DNA of 64,000 nt, from assembly GCA_946811185.2 (NCBI GenBank), contig OX328105.1:38752974-38816973 (forward strand). Reading direction: 5' to 3'. Below the pieces are notes generated by a model. The model was not told the DNA's origin and searched no databases. It saw only the letters and a list, made by a program, of their open reading frames with translations. Origin of the DNA: Hippopus hippopus. Lineage: Eukaryota; Mollusca; Bivalvia; Cardiida; Cardiidae. This document shows positions 50,387 to 60,237 of the stretch, piece after piece. The position numbers and the translations under genes are program-made. The stretch's first letter is position 1. Every line of letters begins with the position of its first letter.

Positions 50387-53300
50387 TCACAGTTTATTGT
50401 AAATGCCAATCTCCTTTATGAAAGCGATAATAGATTCAACACTGACAGAATCAAAAAGATTCTTTAAACTATCGACGTTGAAATATTTTGAACGAACTGG
50501 TTGAAAGTCAATGCAATCTAGTAGGATATGTTTTATAGAAAAGGATGCATTGCATGGAATACATTCAGGGGCATCGTCTCTGGTCAAGAGCCAGGAATGT
50601 GTGATGCGTGAATGGCCAATTCGAAGTCGTGCAATTATCACTTCTTCTCGACGAACGGACCTGTATACGGGGTACCATTCACCAAGGGACGGTTTAACTG
50701 AATGCAGTTTATTGAAAACATCAGCATCCCACTGGGATTGCCAAGAAGATTGGATATGTGTTAAAACGGAGGATTTAAAATCAGTGTGTGGAACTTTAAA
50801 ATCTGAAATGGGAAGGTTAAGTGCAGATTTGGCAGACCTATCGGCATTTTCATTGCCTTTGATGCCTACATGACTTGGAAGCCAGCAGAACACCAATCTA
50901 TTCATAGAAGAAATTTGTGAGATCCTTTCGAGTAAACTACAGATTAAGGGATTCTCAAGGCATTGATGTGAAAGGGCTTGTAATGTTGACAAAGAGTCCG
51001 AAAAGATAATGAAACGGTTGGAATTAGAACGTTCAGCTAGATTAAGGGCAAGATCAATTGCTTTAATTTCAGCAGAGAAGATAGAGGAGTTGTTTGGAAG
51101 GCGACACTTTAGGCTCCTTTTTCCATAAACAGCGGCAGCTGCTACAGAATTTCCTTCTTTGGATCCATCTGTATAGATTGGTTTGAAGGAAAAATAATGC
51201 TCCTTTATCTCGTTGTATCTAGCATGAAACACAGTTCTATCCGTGACAGACTTTTTGTCAGATGCAAGGTCAAATCTGAATTCTGCACTATTTAGTGTCC
51301 ATGGAGGGATTTCAGAGATTTTATAGTCGGCAATAGACTCAGTGTCTATGCCAAGGTTATCTACAATGGGCTCCATGCGGATACCAAATGGAGGAATATC
51401 ATTTGGTTTCCTTTCAAAAAGATGTTTATATTGAGGTTTAAAAACAATGTTATGAGTTGGATTAAAACGATTGGACTTCAGTTTTAAAAGATATTGAAGC
51501 GAGAGTTTTTCCCTCCTGTAAGAAAGAGAAGGTTCATTAGCCTCAACATAGAGACTATTGACGGGAGAAGTTCTGAAAGCTCCAAGTACAAGACGCAGAC
51601 CTTCGTGGTGTATAGAATCGAGAATTTTCAGGTAAGATTTACGGGCAGATCCGTATACAATAGATCCATAGTCTAATTTGGAGCGAACTAAAGACCGATA
51701 AAGCCGCAAGAGGACTTTACGGTCTGCTCCCCATTCAGAATGGGCCACAACCTTAAGAAGATTAAGAGCCTTCTTGCACTTCTTTTTAAGTGCAGTGATG
51801 TGAGGAAGGAAGGAAAGCTTTCTGTCAAAGATGACTCCAAGAAATTTAAACTCAGAAACGACTTCAATTTTAGTTTTGTCCAAATACAGTTCAGGGTCTG
51901 GATGAACACCTCGTAGATTACAGAGGTGCATGCACTTAGTTTTGGACTTTGAGAATTTGAAGCCATTTTCATCAGACCACGTTTGGAGCTTGTTGAGACA
52001 CTGTTGAAGTTGTCTCTCAATAATATTCATATTTCGAGATCTGAAGCATATAACGAAGTCATCAACATAAAGGGAACAGTCTACACCAGGACAGATAGCT
52101 TTAACTATACTGTTTATTTTCACACTGAAAAGTGTAACAGAGAGAATACATCCTTGGGGTACACCCATCTCCTGTTCACGGGCTCCCGAGACAGTATTAC
52201 CAACTCGGACGCGGAAAAGACGTTCATCCAAGAAGGCTGAAATAAAAAGAGGAAGACGGCCTCGAAGACCAAAGTCATGCAAGTCTTTAAGAATTCCATA
52301 TTTCCAAGTCGTATCGTAAGCACTTTCAAGGTCGAAAAAGACAGATACTACATGCTGTCTATTAATAAAGGCTTCTCTGACAAAGGTTTCAAAGCGGACA
52401 AGATGATCTATGGTGCCACGTTGGCGTCGAAATCCACTCTGTACATCAACGATGAGGTTGTTTTTCTCTAAAAACCAAACAAGCCTGTCATTGACCATAC
52501 GTTCTAAGGTCTTGCTGAGACAACTTGTAAGAGCTATTGGCCGATAGTTAGCCGGGTCACTAGTATCCTTGCCAGGTTTTGGGATAGGAATGACTAGTGC
52601 TTCCCGCCAGGATGAAGGAAAAACACCTGACTGCCAGATATCATTGAAAATATCAAGTAAAACTGAGAGAGAAGTAAAAGGTAAGTGTTTTAAAAACTGG
52701 TAATGAACTTTATCTGGGCCAGGAGAAGAATCGTGAGCTTTATTCAGAGCAGATCTTAATTCTTTAAAGGTGAAGAGTTTATTATAATGCTCTGAATTAG
52801 AAGAATTGAAATTAAGTTTTTTCTTTTCTTCTCTGGCTTTATTCCTCTGAAACTTTTCAGAATAGTTTGCAGAGGAAGACTTTTTGCAAAAGGTGTCGGC
52901 GAGAGCATCAGCTATATTTTGGGGTGATTCCAACGAAGTATTGTTAACTTTAAGGTGACTAAGAGGGCGCTGGCCTTTGCCATTGATCTTTCTGATCATG
53001 TCCCAGGTTTTTTTAGTAGTAGTTCTACTATTTAATTTAGAGACATATTGTCTCCAAGCCTTGCGCTTACTTTCTCTAATGGTTCGTCGAGCCTTTGCTC
53101 TGGAAATACGGAATAAGTTATGATTTTCTTTGGTAGGCCTGAGGTTAAACTTTCTAAGGGCTTGTTTTCTGTCTCTGACAGCCTGTTTACAATCATCATT
53201 GTACCAAGGCTTGTCAGGACGTTTTGGATTTGTCGAGGTCTGAGGGACGGACTGTTTAGCTGCATCAATTAATAGGGAAGTAAAAAGTTTTGCAGGATCA

Positions 53301-54121
53301 TCGCAATCTCCAAATTTGTCATGTGTAATGGTCTGTTCACAGAGGGTTTCAAATTTAATCCAATTGGCTTTGGAAAGCTTCCATTTCTGCGGCCGTACAT
53401 TGCTGGATGGTTGTGTAGATGAAAAGATAATGGGGAAGTGATCACTTCCACACAAATCCTCAGTCACTTTCCAGGTGAAATTGGGAAGTAACATTGGGCT
53501 GCATAAGGTTAAATCAATGGAAGAGTAAGATCCAGTTGCTGGATGCAAGTAGGTTTTGGACTTGTTATCATTCATGAAAGACAAAGAGTTGTTCGAAATG
53601 AAGCTCTCCAACTGTAAACCTCTCTGGTTAGTGTCATCGCAACCCCACATAACATTGTGACCATTAAAGTCACCAGCAAGAATATAGGGGGATGGCAATT
53701 GGGATATGAGATCATTCAGATTGGTCTCATTGATAGGTGTGCTCGGGGGGAGATATAAAGAACACAGTGTAACAGCACTGTGTAAAGATAACCTGATGGC
53801 AACAGCTTGCAAGTTTGTATTAAGAGAGATAACTTTATGAGGAATGTTGTTGTTAACAATAATAGAAACACCACCTCTGGCTTTTTCGCCTTCGGTAAAG
53901 ATTTTATTGTAAATGGAATGATATTTGATAGAGATATCATCCTCCCGTTTAAGGAAGGTTTCTTGCAGACAAACAGCAACTGGTTTGTGATCATTGATTA
54001 AAAGGGAAAGTTCATCAAAGTTTGACTTCAGACCTCGACAATTCCATTGGATAATGGTATCCATTGTGGATGAAGAAAGTATAAAAGCTAACGTAAAAAA
54101 AGAGACCGTAAACCAATGCAT
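50387..54121 (-). CDS. LINE ORF2: endonuclease, reverse transcriptase and RNase H
   Basis: A polyprotein of 1244 codons that nicks target DNA, reverse-transcribes the element RNA and removes RNA from the hybrid. APE-type endonuclease at about residues 20-230: WNCRG (Asn27), QETF (Glu54), GDFNGHN (Asp151, Asn153), SDHF (Asp227, His228). Reverse transcriptase at about 500-770: FFDLESAYD (Asp597), GVPQG (653-657), YVDD (685-688). RNase H at 982-1100: YTDGS (Asp984), SAEIKA (Glu1018), FSDSLST (Asp1042), ENADRSA (Asp1093). C-terminal C-x2-C-x7-H-x4-C (1187-1203). All catalytic residues are present. Translation may start at Met20 (54064), just before the endonuclease, instead of the first ATG. Confidence 0.95.
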   Translation of the reverse strand: MHWFTVSFFTLAFILSSSTMDTIIQWNCRGLKSNFDELSLLINDHKPVAVCLQETFLKREDDISIKYHSIYNKIFTEGEKARGGVSIIVNNNIPHKVISLNTNLQAVAIRLSLHSAVTLCSLYLPPSTPINETNLNDLISQLPSPYILAGDFNGHNVMWGCDDTNQRGLQLESFISNNSLSFMNDNKSKTYLHPATGSYSSIDLTLCSPMLLPNFTWKVTEDLCGSDHFPIIFSSTQPSSNVRPQKWKLSKANWIKFETLCEQTITHDKFGDCDDPAKLFTSLLIDAAKQSVPQTSTNPKRPDKPWYNDDCKQAVRDRKQALRKFNLRPTKENHNLFRISRAKARRTIRESKRKAWRQYVSKLNSRTTTKKTWDMIRKINGKGQRPLSHLKVNNTSLESPQNIADALADTFCKKSSSANYSEKFQRNKAREEKKKLNFNSSNSEHYNKLFTFKELRSALNKAHDSSPGPDKVHYQFLKHLPFTSLSVLLDIFNDIWQSGVFPSSWREALVIPIPKPGKDTSDPANYRPIALTSCLSKTLERMVNDRLVWFLEKNNLIVDVQSGFRRQRGTIDHLVRFETFVREAFINRQHVVSVFFDLESAYDTTWKYGILKDLHDFGLRGRLPLFISAFLDERLFRVRVGNTVSGAREQEMGVPQGCILSVTLFSVKINSIVKAICPGVDCSLYVDDFVICFRSRNMNIIERQLQQCLNKLQTWSDENGFKFSKSKTKCMHLCNLRGVHPDPELYLDKTKIEVVSEFKFLGVIFDRKLSFLPHITALKKKCKKALNLLKVVAHSEWGADRKVLLRLYRSLVRSKLDYGSIVYGSARKSYLKILDSIHHEGLRLVLGAFRTSPVNSLYVEANEPSLSYRREKLSLQYLLKLKSNRFNPTHNIVFKPQYKHLFERKPNDIPPFGIRMEPIVDNLGIDTESIADYKISEIPPWTLNSAEFRFDLASDKKSVTDRTVFHARYNEIKEHYFSFKPIYTDGSKEGNSVAAAAVYGKRSLKCRLPNNSSIFSAEIKAIDLALNLAERSNSNRFIIFSDSLSTLQALSHQCLENPLICSLLERISQISSMNRLVFCWLPSHVGIKGNENADRSAKSALNLPISDFKVPHTDFKSSVLTHIQSSWQSQWDADVFNKLHSVKPSLGEWYPVYRSVRREEVIIARLRIGHSRITHSWLLTRDDAPECIPCNASFSIKHILLDCIDFQPVRSKYFNVDSLKNLFDSVSVESIIAFIKEIGIYNKL

Positions 54122-54136
54122 TTTAAAATAGATTGA

Positions 54137-55702
54137 TTAAGATTTCATTACACTTGTCTCGGGTATGGACGAGTGCCAAGTGTCAGTGTCCTTGTTCCAA
54201 GGATCCTTAGAAATCGACCAGATAGAGACTTCCGAATCTGAAGCCTCACCTTCCAGATTCTCAGCATCTGCATCCATGTCCTCTAGCTCCGAAAATCTAT
54301 TGGAGGTAGGGACAGGATCATTTACTCTGATTGTGATTTCACAAGATTCATGGGTATCTCTGGGTTGTGGTTTCGATTTCGAAGAAGATCTTTTAGGAGA
54401 TCGGGGTGCATGATTAGATTTGCTCTCTTTAGATGAGACGTTAGATTTAGTTGTAGACTGTGAAGATGGAGGTTGGGGTTTCTTTGGAGGCTGTTGTGAA
54501 GGGGGAGATGGCTTTGAAGCTTTTTTCGAAGAGATATTTTGTGAGGAGGTAGATGGTTTTGAAGTTTTTTGTGAAGAGATACTTTGAGAGTCTGTGGATT
54601 TTGAGGGTGTAGAAGTTTTGTTTGTTTCAGACGCAGGCTGAGTCTGAGTAGAAGGTGTTGGAATTTGGACATTGGGAATGAGAGCTTTCAGTTCATCAGT
54701 CATTTCAGGAAACTTTTGGAGAAGTTTTTTAGCCAACAGTTCGCAGGTTGGACAATATCCATTTGCAGGCAAAGGAGAAGCAACATTTGCATATGTTGTG
54801 CTTTTGCTCAACAAAGCCTGATCAGACCTGCGTTTTTCAACTGTTTTCCTGGCTTCCAAGAAGGTAACATTCTCCTTAAACTTGATTGACAGGATTTCTT
54901 TCTCCTCTTTCCAAACTGGACATTCTTTGGAATAGGTAGGATGAGAAGACTTGCAATTGACACAGAGAAGGGGGTTATTGCAAGTCTTTTGGTCATGGTC
55001 TTCCCCTTCAAAAGCACATTTGGGACAAACAGGTGTGCTTCTGCAGTTACTTTCATGATGGCCGTACCGTTGGCATCTGTAACAGCGCAACGGATTAGGC
55101 ACATAAACATCGACCTTGACCGATTGAAATCCAACTTTAACTGAAGTAGGGAGAGTTGGCGTAGAGAATGTTAAGATATAGGTATGTGTATCTCTACGAA
55201 TGCCATTTCTGAGAACTGAAATTCTTTTCACATCAGACACAGCCTGGCTTTTGAGGTTTGTTTTGATTTCCTCCAAAGAGTCACAGAAGCTTAATTCTTT
55301 GCATCTAATGACCCCCTTGGAGGTATTAAGGGTCTTGTGAGGAAAGATTTTGACATCAAGATTGAAAAGTTTCTTGTGTCCAAGCAGGTTTCTAACTTGT
55401 TGTTGCGAGAAGCACTCAACAAGCAAGGTTTCATTTTTAAGTTTTTTAACAGATTTTGGTGTGCCTAAGATTGATGAGATAGATTTTTCAATGATAAAAG
55501 GTGAGAGTTTTGTTACTGGTTTAGAAGAGTCAACTGATTCAATAACTAAAAAGCGAGCAAAAGTTGTTGAAGGTCTTGAGTATTCTGATTCAGAATCTGA
55601 GTCAGAGAGTACACGCTTGGCCTTTTTTTGAGAAGCCATAGTTGTTGTTGAATATTCATCACCGATGCTCCCCACCCGCCTCGGAGCCCAACAAGGGGAC
55701 AT
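54137..55702 (-). CDS. LINE ORF1: nucleic-acid-binding protein with three zinc knuckles
   Basis: 521 codons. The predicted role is to coat the element RNA and form the ribonucleoprotein with ORF2. Around residues 207-266 it has three Cys/His knuckles: CYRCQRYGHHESNC (C-x2-C-x4-H-x4-C), CPKCAFEGEDHDQKTC (C-x2-C-x6-H-x4-C) and CVNCKSSHPTYSKEC (C-x2-C-x3-H-x6-C), the arrangement usual for Jockey- and I-group ORF1. The C-terminal third is a Ser/Lys/Pro-rich tail, then an acidic patch. The first ATG gives MSPCWAPRRVGSIG; the second, MASQKKAKR (residue 22), looks the more natural start. It is in the same reading frame as ORF2. Confidence 0.92.
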   Translation of the reverse strand: MSPCWAPRRVGSIGDEYSTTTMASQKKAKRVLSDSDSESEYSRPSTTFARFLVIESVDSSKPVTKLSPFIIEKSISSILGTPKSVKKLKNETLLVECFSQQQVRNLLGHKKLFNLDVKIFPHKTLNTSKGVIRCKELSFCDSLEEIKTNLKSQAVSDVKRISVLRNGIRRDTHTYILTFSTPTLPTSVKVGFQSVKVDVYVPNPLRCYRCQRYGHHESNCRSTPVCPKCAFEGEDHDQKTCNNPLLCVNCKSSHPTYSKECPVWKEEKEILSIKFKENVTFLEARKTVEKRRSDQALLSKSTTYANVASPLPANGYCPTCELLAKKLLQKFPEMTDELKALIPNVQIPTPSTQTQPASETNKTSTPSKSTDSQSISSQKTSKPSTSSQNISSKKASKPSPPSQQPPKKPQPPSSQSTTKSNVSSKESKSNHAPRSPKRSSSKSKPQPRDTHESCEITIRVNDPVPTSNRFSELEDMDADAENLEGEASDSEVSIWSISKDPWNKDTDTWHSSIPETSVMKS

Positions 55703-56232
55703 GATCCGGGGAAACCTAACTCAGATCATGACAAGGATACATCGGTGATATACTCGAAGTGAAAGGGCTAGACCGGACAAATGTAGGCCCGCAGAATGTC
55801 ATACCAAGCATAGACTGTCTTTGGGCATTTACAAGTGTCAATCAAACACCAGACTTTCACCCGATTAGCCCATGAGCCACCGCCTTCTAGGGTATTGACA
55901 TACAGCAACTCATGACAGAGAAATAATGTATCTGTGTATGTATGTGTAAAAGAAAACAGTCAGAGAAACACCCTAGGGCTCGGCATGACCAGCCGATTGA
56001 TCAGGACGGGCCTTCCTGACCCCTCGTTTAGTTCAGTTCAAGGCCAAAGTGGTGTGTTGCAAAAACAGAGCTATCAAAGGGCCATACTCTGAATCCACTC
56101 AACCACCAGGATCCCGTCATCGAACGACACGAGTTGCAGCCCACGGCAAACAGGCAGGCACAGTGGGGGGGTCTTACCCCTGCTGTAGTGCGACAGCTGA
56201 GCTATTTCTATCCCCCCGCCCAGCTGGGGGTA
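55703..56232 (-). promoter_or_regulatory. LINE 5' UTR and presumed internal promoter
   Basis: 530 bp from the duplicated target site to the ORF1 start, more GC-rich than the surroundings. The minus strand begins TACCCCCAGCTGGGCGGGGG. Elements of this group usually carry an internal RNA polymerase II promoter here; I infer that by position and see no specific motif. Confidence 0.6.
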
Positions 56233-56248
56233 GATTGCACTTTAAAAT
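56233..56248 (+). repeat. Target-site duplication, 5' side of the LINE
   Basis: GATTGCACTTTAAAAT, identical to 49974-49989. Confidence 0.9.
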
Positions 56249-56282
56249 CAACACAAAAACCACAAGCCCGGTTTCTAAGAAT

Positions 56283-56507
56283 TTGAGCCATGCTCTGTGA
56301 AAAAGAGCTTTAATGCATCTGCAAAAAGTATCGACCCATATCATCTTTCACAACCCGCGCAGGCTGACCTTGATCGAAACATATTGTTATTGTTCAATTT
56401 TCTGCTTGTCAAAGGACCATTCTATATCATGATTCAGTCGGCTGTTAGACATAATGAATTTTATGGATCCATAATTATGTTATTACTTGCTTGGTATCAC
56501 GCACGGC
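56283..56507. repeat. FB-D copy, first half
   Basis: GAGCCATGCTCTGTGAAAAAG, then CAACCCGCGCAGGCTGACC; the far end is cut by the FB-C region (first quote 56286-56306). Confidence 0.75.
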
Positions 56508-56537
56508 CCATTTTTAGTATGTGAAGTGGTATGATAT

Positions 56538-56798
56538 GGCCTGCAACACGCGAAAAGGAGCATTCGGACATTTGCGTAAAGTGTCGTCTCGGATCGGCCT
56601 GCGCAGTCCGTGCAGGCTAATCCGAGACGGCACTTTCCGTTTTTATGCAATTTTCTGTTTTTCGCAAGTCTACTGTACCACAAAATCTAATGTAGTCGTA
56701 AAGTGCCGTCTCGGATTAGCCTGCGCGGACTGCGCAGGCTGATCCGAGACGACACTTTACGCAAATGTCCGAATGCCCCTTTTTGCGTGCTGCAAGCC
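56538..56798. repeat. FB-C copy, complete
   Basis: GGCCTGCAACACGCGAAAAG to GCGTGCTGCAAGCC, flanked by ATGATAT and ATATCAT. Palindromes at 56599 and 56719. Confidence 0.9.
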
Positions 56799-56839
56799 AT
56801 ATCATACTATTATGCAGATAAACCATGAATGTTACATTA

Positions 56840-57106
56840 ATGCGCCATGATCTGTGAATAGGGGGCTTCATGCATCTCCATGATGCATTATACCAAGCAA
56901 ATCATCACATAAGTATGGATCGATAGAATCCTTTTGTCTAAAAACAGACTGAATCATGAGTTAGACGGGTCCTTGGGCACGCAGAAGATTAAAAAAAAAA
57001 ATGGCAAAAAGTTTCGACCCATGTCAGCCTGCGCGGACAGCATAGGCTGACATTGGTAGATACTTTTTGCCCATGCATTAAGCTCCCTTTTCACAGAGCA
57101 TGGCTC
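56840..57106. repeat. FB-D copy
   Basis: GCGCCATGATCTGTGAATAG to TTCACAGAGCATGGCTC, with CATGTCAGCCTGCGCGGAC and a mutated second half. Confidence 0.82.
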
Positions 57107-57249
57107 AAAATTTTATTTTATAGACATGGCCGGTACTGTTTCGACTTCAATTCATGAGAACGCTAGATTACAAACAGTACGAAGATTTTCATTCGGGAAA
57201 AAACATGAACAAAATACTACATTGATTTGTGGCCAAAATATCTCAATAA

Positions 57250-57302
57250 AACGGACAGTGTAGATAAAAGGAAGACCGCACCTTCTATGCAGTATGGGTC
57301 CA
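57250..57302. repeat. FB-B centre remnant
   Basis: ACGGACAGTGTAGATAAAAGG then a decayed hairpin half (first quote 57251-57271). Confidence 0.35.
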
Positions 57303-57486
57303 CATTCACCGATCATTCTTCATCGCGTTCTTAGTCTGATTCTATAATTAGAAACTAACACAACAACTGACTGGCTAGACCATTTGGTTCAGCCAATCAG
57401 AAATTGTGTTTTTTTTTTCAAATTTAGAAAATTCGTGAGAAAACGACTACTTTTTTTTTCAAGAATGCTTCTAGAATACGGACCTC
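57297..57486. repeat. FB-E copy
   Basis: GGTCCACATTCACCGATC to CTAGAATACGGACC; centre TGGCTAGACCATTTGG with GGTTCAGCCAATC. Confidence 0.78.
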
Positions 57487-57764
57487 GATCTTGAATGCAC
57501 TAAAGTTGGGAAAGGTGGGATTAGGATAACATTTAATATAGGTGATAGAGGCATTTTTACATCCGTTTTCCCACCCACAAGCGAAAAAGACACAAATTGT
57601 ACAAGAAAACGAAAAAAGTGTTCAACTGTTTGGGGAGCGGGGATTATGGGTTGAGAAATGGTCTGGTCTCTATTTCCCCCATTTCGTCTTGCATCTATGT
57701 GAGGATTACAAGCAACAGATACAATATGTCCAGTGTCAATGCGTTCTTGAAAATACAGCAAAAC

Positions 57765-57917
57765 CTGTCATTAGTGACCACCTCAATTGGACAGGCAACC
57801 TGCTTTAAGCAAGCATTGAAGAAGTTTCCAGTGAAGTATATCATGTTGAAAAGGCCCTGTATCAAGCGACTACTTGCCTTGACCAAACACATTATGAGTT
57901 TTCCTCCGGAGCTTGTT
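57765..57917 (+). repeat. Repeat J, first unit
   Basis: GTGACCACCTCAATTGGACAGG, AAGCGACTACTTGCCTTGACC, CACATTATGAGTTTTCCTCC; stops at GTTAAC where an FB-A copy begins (quotes 57774-57795, 57866-57886). Confidence 0.6.
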
Positions 57918-58131
57918 AACTTTATCAAACCACGGGATGTGGACTCGTGTAAAACGAAAGACATATTAAATGTGACTGAAAAGGTGGGCATTGTCTTTAT
58001 ATTGATAGAAAACAATATGGGAGAAGGAGACAATGCTGTTATCCAGGATTTTTTCCTTTTTCCACGATGTTTTCGAAATTCTTCTTCCTTGACGGTCGTT
58101 AGAACTCGGAATGGTTTGGGAAAGGGTTAAA
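57918..58131 (-). repeat. FB-A copy at the TTAA of repeat J
   Basis: TTAACTTTATCAAACCACGGG at the left (57916 on); TTTGGGAAAGGGTTAAAT at the right; hairpin eroded. Confidence 0.75.
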
Positions 58132-58141
58132 TAAGTCACAA

Positions 58142-58231
58142 GCTAAGTAAATCAAGATGAAAAGTTCCTGTGTTAAGCGGGCGCCTGTCTTAACCAAGCA
58201 CATAATGAATTCTCCTCAAGTGCTTGCTTAA
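58142..58231 (+). repeat. Repeat J, second unit
   Basis: TTAAGCGGGCGCCTGTCTTAACC and CACATAATGAATTCTCCTC parallel the first unit; it stops at the same GCTTAAG point (first quote 58173-58195). Confidence 0.6.
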
Positions 58232-58447
58232 GTTTACCACACAATCTTGGGCTTCAAAGACCTTGAGGAAAAACGCCTTTGAAAACATTATGGGGAAAGA
58301 AGAAAATGCTGGTGACCAGCATTTTCTTCTTTCCCAACAATGTTTTTACCCTTCCAAATGCAAATTTTAGTTTTATAGTCACATTTAATTTGTCGTCTGC
58401 AAATGCTTTCAATTTGGACCAGTTTTTTTGTCTAGTAAAGAGTAAAC
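58228..58447 (+). repeat. FB-A copy at the TTAA of the second J unit
   Basis: TTAAGTTTACCACACAATC at the left; hairpin TGCTGGTGACCAGCA; right end TCTAGTAAAGAGTAAAC. Confidence 0.82.
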
Positions 58448-58449
58448 CC

Positions 58450-58612
58450 TGGAGGTATTTTTAATCTATAAATAAGACCCATATAATTTCAATTCTACGA
58501 TCGTTTTTCTCCGGAATGTCTCATCAAAGCGGACAGTGTAGGTCATAGATCAGACTGCACATTTTGTGCAATCTGATCTTGATCTACATCGGCCGCAAAG
58601 GCAACTACACTT
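58450..58612 (+). repeat. FB-B copy, GGCAACTA-ended subtype
   Basis: AAGCGGACAGTGTAGGTCATAG, CACATTTTGTGCAATCTG, GGCCGCAAAGGCAACTACAC; partner of the copy at 19430 (first quote 58528-58549). Confidence 0.66.
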
Positions 58613-58889
58613 GTGAAAGGCTCTTGAAGGACGAATACAAGTCGGACCGTACTATTAATTATAACGCAGCGATATGAGACCTATGTGGTTTTATACAGAA
58701 TAAACTGTACATGTTTGTCATGCACATATAGATAGATACATGTTATCAATACGATCTATCGGTATATATTTTGACCCAGATATTTAGAGATGTCTATCCC
58801 TTGACCTTCATCCTTGACAGGTATGTAATTAATGGTTGGTCGAGTCACTGAAAAAGGAATCTTTATGTACTGACATCGTCTTTTTATAT

Positions 58890-59146
58890 GAGCCATGTTC
58901 TGGCAAAAGGGGGCTTAATGCACCTCCGTGATGCATGATACCAAGCAAGCCATCACATAGTAATGGATCCATACTAGCCACTTTTTTTTTTAAACAAGCG
59001 ACTTAATCACGAGGTACACTGGTCCTTGGACATACAGAAAAATGACCAATAGCGGAAAGTTTCGGCTCAGGTCTGCGCAGGCTGATCTGGATCGATACTT
59101 TTCGCAAATGCATTAAGCCCCCTTTTCACAGAGCACGGCTCAAATT
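58890..59146. repeat. FB-D copy
   Basis: GAGCCATGTTCTGGCAAAAG to TCACAGAGCACGGCTC; palindrome half-deleted to GGTCTGCGCAGGCTGATC. Confidence 0.82.
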
Positions 59147-59149
59147 TTA

Positions 59150-59340
59150 ATTGTTTGTTTCTTTAAGCGGTATTTAAAGCCGTTTTCAGCATTATTTCAG
59201 TTAAACCGCGAAATACCTGTCCATGTTTTCTCGGATATCCTTTTACTAGTCCCTTGCACAATATTCTTCCCAGACTATTGGCTTCTTTTCCATCATAAAC
59301 ATCGTCGATGCAGTCGTCTCGGTGTATTTCGAGCCGGCGG
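59150..59340 (-). repeat. SINE copy, head lost
   Basis: GTTTGTTTCTTTAAGCGG, AAGCCGTTTTCAGCATTATTTC (59188-59209), CACAATATTCTTCCCAG. Confidence 0.7.
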
Positions 59341-59410
59341 CCTTATTACTGTGAATCAACTTCACCATTATTCAGAAAACACTAAAGCTACTTAGTGAAA
59401 CTGTTTTCTT

Positions 59411-59765
59411 TTTAAGGCAGTAGACCCCTAACGCTTTTGGTGCAACATGGAATAGAATTTCTTGTTAGTTGATAAATAAGGATTTATACTGATATATTAC
59501 TTTTGCACATTTTTAACTGACCAGAAATTCCTTTTATTTGTTGATACTTTTGTTAGTTTCCTGAAAAGGGAGGTAATAATATCTCTCTTTGTGATGAGAA
59601 TATAGTGGTTTTAGATTTATAAATGATAATTCTAAGAAGGAAAAAAAAGGAAAAAGTGGCTCGGTTAAAGTAGTACAATAATACTCATTTTTGATCATAA
59701 CAAATTTTGTAGGATAATATTATAGAGGAAATAGCTGTTTTCCATTAGGGGTCTACCACCTTAAA
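59411..59765. mobile_element. Repeat I: 355-bp MITE
   Basis: TTTAAGGCAGTAGACCCC at the left and the inverse of GGGGTCTACCACCTTAAA at the right form an 18-bp inverted terminal repeat with two mismatches. The interior is AT-rich and non-coding. Confidence 0.82.
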
Positions 59766-59870
59766 ACGAAGATCAGACTGGACAGAACGCACAGTCTTGT
59801 CTCGGATCTATACTGTCTAGTTGTTTAGTCAAATCCTTATGTTAACGAATGTATTTTGCTCTGTTATAGT
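59766..59870 (-). repeat. FB-B subtype fragment
   Basis: GATCAGACTGGACAGAACGC, ATCTATACTGTCTAGTTG; starts directly at the end of repeat I. Confidence 0.45.
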
Positions 59871-59953
59871 GTCAAAGGCAATGTAAGCAAAGTGATATAG
59901 GTTCATGAAAATCTGATGACAACCTCCCCCCCCATCCCAAACCCAATCCCTGA

Positions 59954-60128
59954 AAGTGTCTTTTCGGATCAGCCTGCGCAGTCCGCGCAGGCTGATCCGA
60001 AACGACATTTTAAGTCTACATTCTATTTTGTACTATAGTAGACTTGCACGAAAGAGAAAATTGCATAAGAACAGAAACGACACTTTACGCAACTGTCTGA
60101 ATGCCCCTTTTCGCGTGTTGCATGCCAT
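59954..60128. repeat. FB-C copy lacking one outer arm and one palindrome
   Basis: First palindrome intact (GCCTGCGCAGTCCGCGCAGG at 59973); the second is deleted; right end TCGCGTGTTGCATGCC. Confidence 0.83.
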
Positions 60129-60237
60129 ATATCTTCATGTCAGGAGTCAAAGGACAACCTTGAGATGCATACCTAGCGGCAGCTTTCTAGGCAGAAAGTG
60201 TCTAGGTCTTCTCAGACAACATATTTGGCTTTTCTAA

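Larger units (their letters stand above)
49990..56232 (-). mobile_element. Full-length non-LTR retrotransposon (I/Nimb- or Jockey-group LINE)
   Basis: A 6,243-bp element on the minus strand, flanked by a perfect 16-bp duplication (GATTGCACTTTAAAAT). Order: 5' UTR (530 bp), ORF1, ORF2, 3' UTR (397 bp). The 3' end on the minus strand is GCGCCATAAAACAACATTC followed by ATTC, a short CATT-type tail rather than poly(A). Presence of APE-type endonuclease, reverse transcriptase and RNase H, with a three-knuckle ORF1, fits the I/Nimb lineage of the Jockey group. The exact clade needs a tree. Both ORFs are unbroken and the TSD is perfect, so insertion was recent. Confidence 0.93.

Noticed and set aside
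50511..50873. Plus-strand open frames opposite ORF2 (also at 51494, 51983, 54165, 54665 and 55350)
   Set aside because: They are antisense shadows of the LINE ORFs.
53716..54001. Extra small genes overlapping the endonuclease region of ORF2
   Set aside because: They are alternative frames of a long conserved reading frame with all catalytic motifs, so they are not independent.
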